Assembly: GCF_001598415.1 (NCBI RefSeq)
Contig: NZ_BCYX01000001.1
Span: 395,969-459,968, forward strand
DNA from: Sphingomonas mali NBRC 15500
GTDB taxonomy: Bacteria > Pseudomonadota > Alphaproteobacteria > Sphingomonadales > Sphingomonadaceae
DNA length: 64,000 nt
Direction of reading: 5' to 3'
A program made the position numbers and the translations under genes. Within the stretch, counting starts at the first letter, position 1. Each line of letters opens with the position of its first letter. Positions 58,099 through 64,000 of this stretch are shown in pieces. The notes below the pieces were generated by a model. That model searched no databases. It had not been told where the DNA came from and was given only the letters and a program-made list of their open reading frames with translations.

Positions 58099-58938
58099 AT
58101 GGACGCGCTGGTGACCACCGAATGGCTGGCAAACGAACTGGGGGCGAACGACCTGCGGGTGGTCGACGCGACCTATGTACTCGCCAGCGACGGGCGCGAT
58201 CCGGCCGCCGAATATGAGGCGGCGCACATTCCTGGCGCGGTGTTCTTCGACATCGGAGAGATTTCGGACCTGACCAATCCGCTGCCGACGATGCTCCCGC
58301 CGCCGGAAAAATTCGCCAGCCGCATGCAATCGCTCGGTCTCGGCGACGGCAGCCGCATCGTGATCTACGACAATTCGCCATACCGCACCGCCGCACGTGC
58401 ATGGTGGATGCTGCGCATCTTCGGCGCGCACGATGTCGCCGTTCTCGATGGCGGCTTCGCCAAATGGCAGGCCGAGGGACGCCCGGTCGAAAGCGGCAAG
58501 CCGCAACACCGGCACCGCCACTTCACCGTCTGGGCCGATGACAGCCAGGTCCGCACGCTCGACCAGATGAAGGCCAATGTCGACAGCGGCGCCGAACAGG
58601 TGCTCGACGCCCGCTCGGGCCCGCGCTTCACCGGCGAGGAGCCCGATCCGCGCCCGGCAACGCATGCCGGCCACATCCCGGGCTCGAAGAACCTGCCGTA
58701 CAAGCAGTTGTTCAATGATGACGGCACGTGGAAGACCGGCGACGCGCTCAAGGCCGAATTCGAGAAGGCCGGGGTCGACCTGTCCAAGCCGCTCGTGACG
58801 ACCTGCGGATCGGGCATCACCGCCGCGGTGTTGCTGTTCGGCGCGCACCTGTTGGGTAACGAAGCGGCACTCTACGACGGCAGCTGGTCCGAATGGGGCG
58901 CGGATATGTCGACGCCGAAAGCGACGGGCAGCGCCTAG
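58099..58938 (+). CDS. sseA: 3-mercaptopyruvate sulfurtransferase
   Basis: A 279-residue protein with two rhodanese domains. The active loop in the second domain is 'TTCGSGITA' with Cys236; the CGSG form marks 3-mercaptopyruvate rather than thiosulfate specificity. N-terminal 'RVVDATYVL' and '[20 protein letters not shown]' are typical. It moves sulfur from mercaptopyruvate to thiols or cyanide. AGGAG lies just upstream of the ATG. The metC gene follows 51 bases later, so the two may be co-transcribed for cysteine breakdown. Confidence 0.92.
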   Translation: MDALVTTEWLANELGANDLRVVDATYVLASDGRDPAAEYEAAHIPGAVFFDIGEISDLTNPLPTMLPPPEKFASRMQSLGLGDGSRIVIYDNSPYRTAARAWWMLRIFGAHDVAVLDGGFAKWQAEGRPVESGKPQHRHRHFTVWADDSQVRTLDQMKANVDSGAEQVLDARSGPRFTGEEPDPRPATHAGHIPGSKNLPYKQLFNDDGTWKTGDALKAEFEKAGVDLSKPLVTTCGSGITAAVLLFGAHLLGNEAALYDGSWSEWGADMSTPKATGSA

Positions 58939-58989
58939 GCTCTGTACTCGATTCTTGTCCACGCGCGCTTCCCGGCCTAGCACGGTCGG

Positions 58990-60177
58990 ATGGCCGGCAA
59001 CGAGAATGACAAGCCCCCTACCCGCGTCGTGACGGCGGGCAGGCGCAAGGAATGGACGCAGGGGATCGTCAATCCGCCGGTGTGGCGCGCATCGACGATC
59101 CTCTACGATTCGGTCGAGCATCTGCGCGAGACCGGACGCGGCGATACCCGTCACCGGCTTTACTACGGTCGCCGCGGGACGCCGACGCAATGGGCGCTGG
59201 CCGATGCGCTGACCGAGCTCGAGCCTGGCGCGGAGGATACTTTCCTCTATTGCTCGGGTGTCGCCGCGGTCACCGCGGCATTGCTCTCGGTGCTCGATCC
59301 AGGCGACGAATTGTTGCTGGTCGATTCGGCCTATGACCCGACGACCAATTTCGCCGCGGGCTTCCTCAAGCGGATGGGCATCGCGACGCGGCATTACGAT
59401 CCGCTGATCGGTGCCGGCATCGCCGAACTGTTTACCGACAAGACCAAGGCGATCCTGCTCGAAAGCCCCGGCAGCCTGACCTTCGAGGTCCAGGATATCC
59501 CGGCGATCGTCGCCGCGGCCAAGGCGCGGGGCATCGTTACGATCCTCGACAATACCTGGGCGACGCCGTTGCTCTTCCCGGCGATCGAAAAGGGCATCGA
59601 CCTGACGGTGCTCGCCTGCACCAAATATGTCGTCGGTCACTCCGACGTGATGCTGGGATCGGTCACCGCGGCGCCTGGCTATTTCACCAAGCTGCGCAAT
59701 CTGAGCTTTCAATTGGGCCAGGTCGCCAGCCCGGACGATTGCTGGCTGGGATCGCGCGGACTGCGCACGATGGCGGTGCGATTGAAGCAGCACGAAGCGA
59801 GCGCACTCGAGATCGCACGCTGGCTCGCGCAGCGGCCGGAGGTCGCCACCGTGCTCCACCCTGCCTTGCCGAGCTGCCCGGGACACGAATTTTTCGTCCG
59901 CGATTTCAAGGGATCGTCGGGACTGTTCGCCTTCGCGCTCAAGCAGGGCACCGAAGCCAGCCGCGCCGCGTTCATCGACGCGCTGCGATTGTTCGGCATC
60001 GGCTTCAGCTGGGGCGGCTTCGAGAGTCTGGCAGTCACCGCCGATCCCCGCCGGGCATTGGGTGGGCCCGATCATGGCGGCGCGTTGGTCCGGCTCCATA
60101 TCGGGATCGAGGATCCGGCCGATCTGATCGCCGACCTCGATCAGGCGTTCGCGGCATTCCGAACGGCGCAGGGATGA
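58990..60177 (+). CDS. metC: Cystathionine beta-lyase (MetC-like)
   Basis: A 395-residue PLP enzyme of the Cys/Met metabolism family. The PLP Lys is Lys212 in '[16 protein letters not shown]'; '[20 protein letters not shown]' and '[18 protein letters not shown]' form the cofactor pocket. The C-terminal '[14 protein letters not shown]' is a marker of the beta-lyase rather than the gamma-lyase group. It splits cystathionine to homocysteine, pyruvate and ammonia. The stop overlaps the mscS start by 4 bases. Confidence 0.92.
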   Translation: MAGNENDKPPTRVVTAGRRKEWTQGIVNPPVWRASTILYDSVEHLRETGRGDTRHRLYYGRRGTPTQWALADALTELEPGAEDTFLYCSGVAAVTAALLSVLDPGDELLLVDSAYDPTTNFAAGFLKRMGIATRHYDPLIGAGIAELFTDKTKAILLESPGSLTFEVQDIPAIVAAAKARGIVTILDNTWATPLLFPAIEKGIDLTVLACTKYVVGHSDVMLGSVTAAPGYFTKLRNLSFQLGQVASPDDCWLGSRGLRTMAVRLKQHEASALEIARWLAQRPEVATVLHPALPSCPGHEFFVRDFKGSSGLFAFALKQGTEASRAAFIDALRLFGIGFSWGGFESLAVTADPRRALGGPDHGGALVRLHIGIEDPADLIADLDQAFAAFRTAQG

Positions 60178-61451
60178 ACGACGCGATCGCCTGGCTGAGC
60201 GCGCAGGGACTGGCTGTCCCGCGAGGCAGCGAGGCGACCGAATTGGCGATCGTCTTCGGATTGATCGTCGCGGCACTCGCGCTCGGGGCGTTGGCGGGTC
60301 GCTGGCTCGGCCCGCCGATCGAGGCGCTGTGGCGGCGCCGGCTCGGCCATCATGCCGAGGGTATCGGACCGCGCGTGCCCTTTGTGGTGCGGCATGGCGC
60401 CGCGGCGCTGCTGCTTGCGATCCTGCAAGCGGCGGGACAATGGCCGCCGCTCGCCGCCGGGCTGATCGGCTTTTTCCTGGGCGCCGCGATGGCGCGGATG
60501 GCGGCACAGATCCTGCGCGGCCTCAACCTCGCGCGCTGGATGGCGTGGAGCGTCGCGTTCGTCCTGTTCGTCGCGATCTTCAGCCATTCGATCGGCGGAC
60601 TGGCGCCGATCAACAATACACTCGATTCGATCGGCTTCGATCTCGGCTCGTGGCGCTTTTCGCTGCTGCGGGTGATCATCGTCCTGGTGACGGTGATCTG
60701 CCTGCTCGCCGCGATCCGGCTGGTCAACCGGCTGGTCGGTCATGCCATCGTCAGCACCAGCAGCTTCGATCCGACGCAGAAATTGCTTGCGCAGAAGCTG
60801 GCGGGAATCGCGACGATCACGCTCGCCTTTTTCATCGGCATCGACTTGCTCGACATTAGCCTGACCAGCCTGACGGTGTTCTCCGGCGCGCTCGGCCTGG
60901 CGGTCGGGTTCGGGCTGCAAAAGACGGTCGGCAATCTCATCGCCGGCATCATCCTGCTGCTCGATCGCTCGATCAAACCGGGCGATGTCATCGTCGTCGC
61001 CGACAAGGACATCGGTTGGGTCAACAAGATCGGCGTGCGCGCGGTCAGCATCATCACGCGCGACGGCAAGGAGCATCTGATCCCGAACGAGGATCTGATG
61101 ACCAAGCCGGTCGAGAATTGGTCCTATACCGATCGCAACGTGCGCGTCCGCATCCCGGTGACGGTCCCCTATGATTGCGACCTGCCGCTGGCCCAGGAGC
61201 TGATGCTGCGTGCGGCGGCGGAAAGCCCGCGCGTGCTCGATATGCCCAAGTCCAATGTCTGGCTCAGCAAATTCGGTGAGATCGGGATCGAGCACGATAT
61301 CCTCGTCTGGATCAACGACCCCGAAAGTGGAGTCGGCAGCGTCCGCTCCGACGTGCTGAACCGGCTCTGGCTGCTGTTCCGCGACAATGGCATCGTCCTG
61401 CCCTATCCGCGCCGCGACGTGCACCTTGTCGGCACGCCTGCGTCCGACTGA
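60174..61451 (+). CDS. Small-conductance mechanosensitive channel, MscS family
   Basis: A 425-residue membrane protein with about six helices before the conserved MscS core. '[20 protein letters not shown]' (pore helix TM3, Gly/Ala-rich) and the beta domain '[20 protein letters not shown]' are seen, with 'RPGDVI'-like '[20 protein letters not shown]'. It opens under membrane tension to release solutes in osmotic downshock. The start overlaps metC; the frame is also open far upstream inside metC but only as a shadow. Confidence 0.9.
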   Translation: MNDAIAWLSAQGLAVPRGSEATELAIVFGLIVAALALGALAGRWLGPPIEALWRRRLGHHAEGIGPRVPFVVRHGAAALLLAILQAAGQWPPLAAGLIGFFLGAAMARMAAQILRGLNLARWMAWSVAFVLFVAIFSHSIGGLAPINNTLDSIGFDLGSWRFSLLRVIIVLVTVICLLAAIRLVNRLVGHAIVSTSSFDPTQKLLAQKLAGIATITLAFFIGIDLLDISLTSLTVFSGALGLAVGFGLQKTVGNLIAGIILLLDRSIKPGDVIVVADKDIGWVNKIGVRAVSIITRDGKEHLIPNEDLMTKPVENWSYTDRNVRVRIPVTVPYDCDLPLAQELMLRAAAESPRVLDMPKSNVWLSKFGEIGIEHDILVWINDPESGVGSVRSDVLNRLWLLFRDNGIVLPYPRRDVHLVGTPASD

Positions 61452-61650
61452 TTCGTCGAAAGTGTTGCATTGCCGCAACATCATTACGCCCATGGCCACA
61501 AATAAGGTCGATTAGTGTTGTGCGCCGCAGCGAAAATCTGCACTCTGCCTGCGTGTGACCGGCTCAACGGCCCGATCGGCGTCGCCGATACAGAGGCTGG
61601 ACCGGCACCGCAGGCGGGACGAACGCACTTTTCGCTTCGAAAGGAAGATA

Positions 61651-62565
61651 ATGCGCTTGTCTCAACTCAGCCTTGGCGCGCTGGCGCTCGCCATTGCGAC
61701 TCCCGCCTTGGCGGACCCTCTGCCCGCAAGTACGCCGGCGCCCGACGCAGCGGCAGCTCCCGCGGCATCCACGTCGACGGATAGCGGCACTCCCGCCGCG
61801 GTTGCGACCGTCGACGATCCGGCACCGGCGCCCGCCGCTGCCGCCGCCGATGGCGACACCGCGCCGCCGCCGGCCTTCACCATCAACGGCTCGGTGACCT
61901 TGATTTCGGATTACCGCTTCCGCGGCATTTCGCAGACCAATTTGCAGCCCGCGATCCAGGGATCGCTCACCGTCACCCATTCGTCGGGCTTCTACGCTTC
62001 GGTCTGGAGCTCGTCGACGTCGGGCTATGTCACCTTCTCGGGCACCGGCAGCCAGGAAATCGACGCGATCGTCGGGTTCAAGAAAACCTATAGCGGCGTC
62101 ACGTTCGACGCCGGCGTGCTCTATTACATCTACCCGCGCTCGCGCCCTGCCGGGGACGCCAGCAAGGGCGATTTCTTCGAGCCCTATGCCGACATCGCCT
62201 ATACCTATGGGCCGGTGACCGGTAAGGTCACGGTCAATTACGCGCCCAAGCAAAAGGCGCTGGCGCTCGACCAGGGCCAGACGGGCTTGTTCAAGAACAA
62301 CGACAACGTCTACCTCGCGGGTGACCTGTCGGCCTCGATCCCTAAGACCCCGCTCGGGCTGACCGCGCATCTTGGCCATACCTGGGGACCGAGCTGGCTG
62401 TCGCTGGGTAAGGAATATACCGATTGGGGGTTGGGCGCGACACTGACCTACAAGCAATTGGTGTTCGGCGTCAGCTATGTCGACACCGATGGCGTGTTCA
62501 CCCTGGCGAATGGCAAGAACGCCGCGCGCAGCGGCGTGGTCGTATCGCTCGGAGCTTCGTTCTGA
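61651..62565 (+). CDS. TorF-family putative porin
   Basis: A 304-residue outer-membrane protein: signal peptide (1-21, ending 'TPALA'), an Ala/Pro-rich linker with 'APDAAAAPAASTSTD', then a beta-barrel that begins 'INGSVTLISDYRFRGISQTN', the diagnostic start of the TorF group. It ends with 'VVVSLGASF', a terminal aromatic residue as needed for barrel assembly. AGGAAG lies before the start. The upstream 199 bases are free of genes and should hold the promoter. Its solute is not known. Confidence 0.88.
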   Translation: MRLSQLSLGALALAIATPALADPLPASTPAPDAAAAPAASTSTDSGTPAAVATVDDPAPAPAAAAADGDTAPPPAFTINGSVTLISDYRFRGISQTNLQPAIQGSLTVTHSSGFYASVWSSSTSGYVTFSGTGSQEIDAIVGFKKTYSGVTFDAGVLYYIYPRSRPAGDASKGDFFEPYADIAYTYGPVTGKVTVNYAPKQKALALDQGQTGLFKNNDNVYLAGDLSASIPKTPLGLTAHLGHTWGPSWLSLGKEYTDWGLGATLTYKQLVFGVSYVDTDGVFTLANGKNAARSGVVVSLGASF

Positions 62566-62649
62566 CAGTTGCAACCGGGGGAGCGCTCGCTTCCCCGGTT
62601 TCGCTGGCGCTTGGTCGGTGCGCAAGATCGTCACGGTAGATTTTTGCGG

Positions 62650-62664
62650 ATGTAATATTGTAAC
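62650..62664. promoter_or_regulatory. Candidate Zur-type operator
   Basis: A short AT-rich block (TGTAATATTGTAACG) in an otherwise GC-rich leader, 30-45 bases before the merC start, with partial TGTAAT/GTAAC symmetry. It is similar to operators of zinc-sensing Fur proteins, and a Zur-like gene lies downstream. Weak evidence. Confidence 0.3.
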
Positions 62665-62694
62665 GTCGCGCGGATGGGCCTAGATGGGCGCTCG

Positions 62695-63081
62695 ATGCAT
62701 TCCGCGATTCGCCTTTCCTGGTTGGCCCGCGTCCCCCAGCTCGATCGCTATGCGATGGGCCTGTCGGGACTATGCGCGGTGCATTGCTTCGCCAGCGCGG
62801 TGCTGGTGGCGCTTGCCTCGACCGCCGGCGGTATGCTGCTCAATCCCGCTTTCCACGAGATCGGGCTGACCGTCGCGATCATCCTGGGCGCGCTGGCGCT
62901 GGGCCGCGGCATCTTCGAGCATGGCTATATGGCGCCCGCGGTCACCGGATCGCTGGGGCTCGGCATGATGGCCGGCGCGATGCAGCTTCCGCATGGCAAT
63001 GGCGGCGAGACGTTGTGGACGCTGATCGGCGTCGCGATCCTGGCGCTCGGCCACGATCTGAACCGCCGCGCGGCGCATTAA
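62695..63081 (+). CDS. MerC domain protein
   Basis: About 128 residues with four hydrophobic helices. 'LSGLCAVHCFASAVLVAL' holds the Cys-x-x-x-Cys-like pair of the MerC family, which moves mercury or other metals across the membrane. The C-terminal end, 'GVAILALGHDLNRRAAH', is typical of the short forms encoded beside Fur-type regulators. An ATG at 62674 is also in frame. The regulator gene starts 65 bases later, so both probably answer to zinc. Confidence 0.82.
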   Translation: MHSAIRLSWLARVPQLDRYAMGLSGLCAVHCFASAVLVALASTAGGMLLNPAFHEIGLTVAIILGALALGRGIFEHGYMAPAVTGSLGLGMMAGAMQLPHGNGGETLWTLIGVAILALGHDLNRRAAH

Positions 63082-63146
63082 AGCGGTCGAAGGCACGGCC
63101 CGCTTCGGCCATTGCCCTCCCCCGTCGCAATCCCTAAATTCACCTC

Positions 63147-63623
63147 ATGGGCGCACATCATCATCACGACCATCATGAGGCGTCCGGCGTCGAACTGACC
63201 AAGGTCGCGCAGGCGACGCTGGAGAAATCCGGCGAGCAGTGGACGACGATGCGCGCGAGCATCTTCGATGCGCTCGCCAAGTTCGACAAGCCGGCCAGCG
63301 CCTATGACATCGCCGACGCGGTGTCGAAAGCGGAGGGGCGCCGGGTCGCCGCCAACAGCGTCTATCGCATCCTCGACCTGTTCGTCGGCGCCAATCTGGC
63401 GCGCCGGGTCGAGAGTTCGAACGCCTATATCGCCAACGCGCATCCCGATTGTCTGCACGACTGCATCTTCCTGGTGTGCGACAGCTGCGGTCAGACCACG
63501 CATATCGACGACGACAAGATCGCCAACAATGTCCGCCACGCGGCCGAGGCCGCTGGCTTCTCGCCGGTTCGCCCGGTGATCGAGGTGCGGGGCAAGTGTT
63601 CTGATTGCGAAGACGCGGCGTAA
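63147..63623 (+). CDS. zur: Fur-family regulator, Zur-like
   Basis: A 158-residue Fur-family protein with a His-rich N-terminus (MGAHHHHDHHEASG). The winged helix is at about 25-90 ('DIADAVSKAEGRRVAANSVYRILDL'-like), and the zinc site has CxxC in 'CDSCGQTTH' and 'CSDCEDAA'. The metal-binding residues 'NAHPDCLHDCIFLVC' fit the Zur rather than Fur subgroup. It represses zinc uptake or handling genes when zinc is enough; merC upstream is a likely target or partner. Confidence 0.82.
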   Translation: MGAHHHHDHHEASGVELTKVAQATLEKSGEQWTTMRASIFDALAKFDKPASAYDIADAVSKAEGRRVAANSVYRILDLFVGANLARRVESSNAYIANAHPDCLHDCIFLVCDSCGQTTHIDDDKIANNVRHAAEAAGFSPVRPVIEVRGKCSDCEDAA

Positions 63624-63684
63624 GAGTCGCCCGCCACCGTCAGTCCGATCTCCAATTCCACGACCAGCCGCTCGGTAGCTCAAA

Positions 63685-63836
63685 TCCTCCCTATGCGAAT
63701 ACATGGGGAGGGAGACCATTTTGCGCAGCAAAATGGTGGAGGGGAAATGCCCTACGCCATCCTCGCCGCTACGCGGCTGCGGCCCCTCCACCGCGTTCGG
63801 CGGTCCCCCTCCCCATCTGCGATGGGGAGGACTTAA
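63685..63836. repeat. Array of tandem hairpins
   Basis: Five stem-loops lie side by side: a start near CCTCCC...GGGAGG (63687-63713), ACCATTTTGC-GCA-GCAAAATGGT (63715-63737), a 10-base outer pair GGTGGAGGGG/CCCCTCCACC enclosing CCGC-TAC-GCGG, ACCGC-GTTCG-GCGGT, and CCTCCCCATC-TGC-GATGGGGAGG at the end. The whole is about 150 bases, symmetric in content, and codes for nothing. Confidence 0.8.
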
Positions 63837-63852
63837 GGCTCGGAGGGGAAAG

Positions 63853-64000
63853 CTAGACCAGCACCTTCCCCATCCGCACTCCCGGCACCGGCACCCCGCG
63901 ATCCGCCATGCTGTCGACGCGCTCGATCGCCTCATACCCGCACGCGCGATAGAGCGGCTCGCCCGCCAGTGTCCCCATCAATTCCGCCCGCGTGAACCCA
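63853..64000 (-). CDS. GNAT-family acetyltransferase, C-terminal end (partial)
   Basis: Reading leftward from the right edge gives an open frame ending at a TAG at 63853-63855. The ~48 residues 'GEPLYRACGYEAIERV' and 'GVPVPGVRMGKVLV' are typical of the end of a GNAT N-acetyltransferase (the AGEPLYRACGY motif). The start is outside the window. It is convergent with the zur-like gene and separated from it by the hairpin array. Confidence 0.75.
   Translation of the reverse strand, partial: GFTRAELMGTLAGEPLYRACGYEAIERVDSMADRGVPVPGVRMGKVLV

Noticed and set aside
57496..60507. 1003-codon open frame on the minus strand
   Set aside because: It is the queF frame extended backwards through the antisense of sseA and metC; only the last 148 codons (queF) carry recognisable protein. 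High GC keeps the antisense frame open.
1..64000. tRNA or rRNA genes
   Set aside because: I looked for GGTTCGAATCC-type T-arms and conserved rRNA segments and saw none; a tRNAscan run would settle this.

Overview
The window reads as chromosomal DNA of a high-GC alphaproteobacterium, most likely a sphingomonad (Sphingomonas or a close relative). The gene content supports this: a TorF-type porin, paired DUF2171 proteins, a MerC plus Zur-like Fur pair, an OPT transporter, small secreted proteins with a 'DIVxCG' motif, and several palindromic intergenic repeats of the kind dispersed in sphingomonad genomes. I see no tRNA, rRNA, CRISPR array, prophage or intact insertion sequence. The attribution is inference from gene families, not from a marker gene.

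Layout. 1-9240: a truncated membrane protein, an MBL-fold hydrolase divergent from an XRE regulator plus membrane protein pair, a soluble chemoreceptor-like protein, then a long minus-strand run (class I fumarase, two membrane proteins, an EamA transporter, TrmO, an MFS pump) with overlapping or abutting genes. 9264-16116: a HAD dehalogenase, a small minus-strand operon (YCII, DHFR-like, GST, DUF1993) divergent from an HxlR regulator with two matching operator-like palindromes between them, a serine hydrolase, and an aldo/keto reductase divergent from a LysR regulator. 16194-22577: a membrane GGDEF-EAL-PilZ protein, an OB-fold protein divergent from a two-component system, and a phytanoyl-CoA dioxygenase.

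22995-34957 is the most mosaic part. Ribonucleotide reductase genes nrdA and nrdB are separated by about 1.9 kb that holds a DUF559 nuclease-like gene lying between inverted copies of a palindromic repeat, two DUF2171 genes and three translationally coupled small membrane genes. Downstream come a low-GC DUF4145 gene, an IS5-type transposase remnant bounded by a repeated 'GGTGACAGTT' motif, a solitary YjhX-type toxin, and a repeat pair in which one copy carries a perfect 64-nt three-way-junction palindrome. Then follow secreted proteins (CHRD, cytochrome c', an NTF2-MliC lipoprotein) and an orphan ExbD.

34958-53709: housekeeping and envelope genes: YdeI-like protein, a very acidic protein, an MFS exporter, a 2OG-Fe(II) oxygenase, homoserine dehydrogenase, a cluster of small secreted cysteine-containing proteins, Mrp divergent from hflK-hflC-degP (membrane protein quality control), a MOSC protein, an M20 amidohydrolase and an OPT transporter. 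53757-64000: a GH130 glycosidase/phosphorylase with a glycosyltransferase fused to a helical domain, QueF, a sulfur-amino-acid run (sseA, metC) overlapping mscS, a TorF porin, merC and a Zur-like regulator, an array of hairpins, and the end of an acetyltransferase gene.
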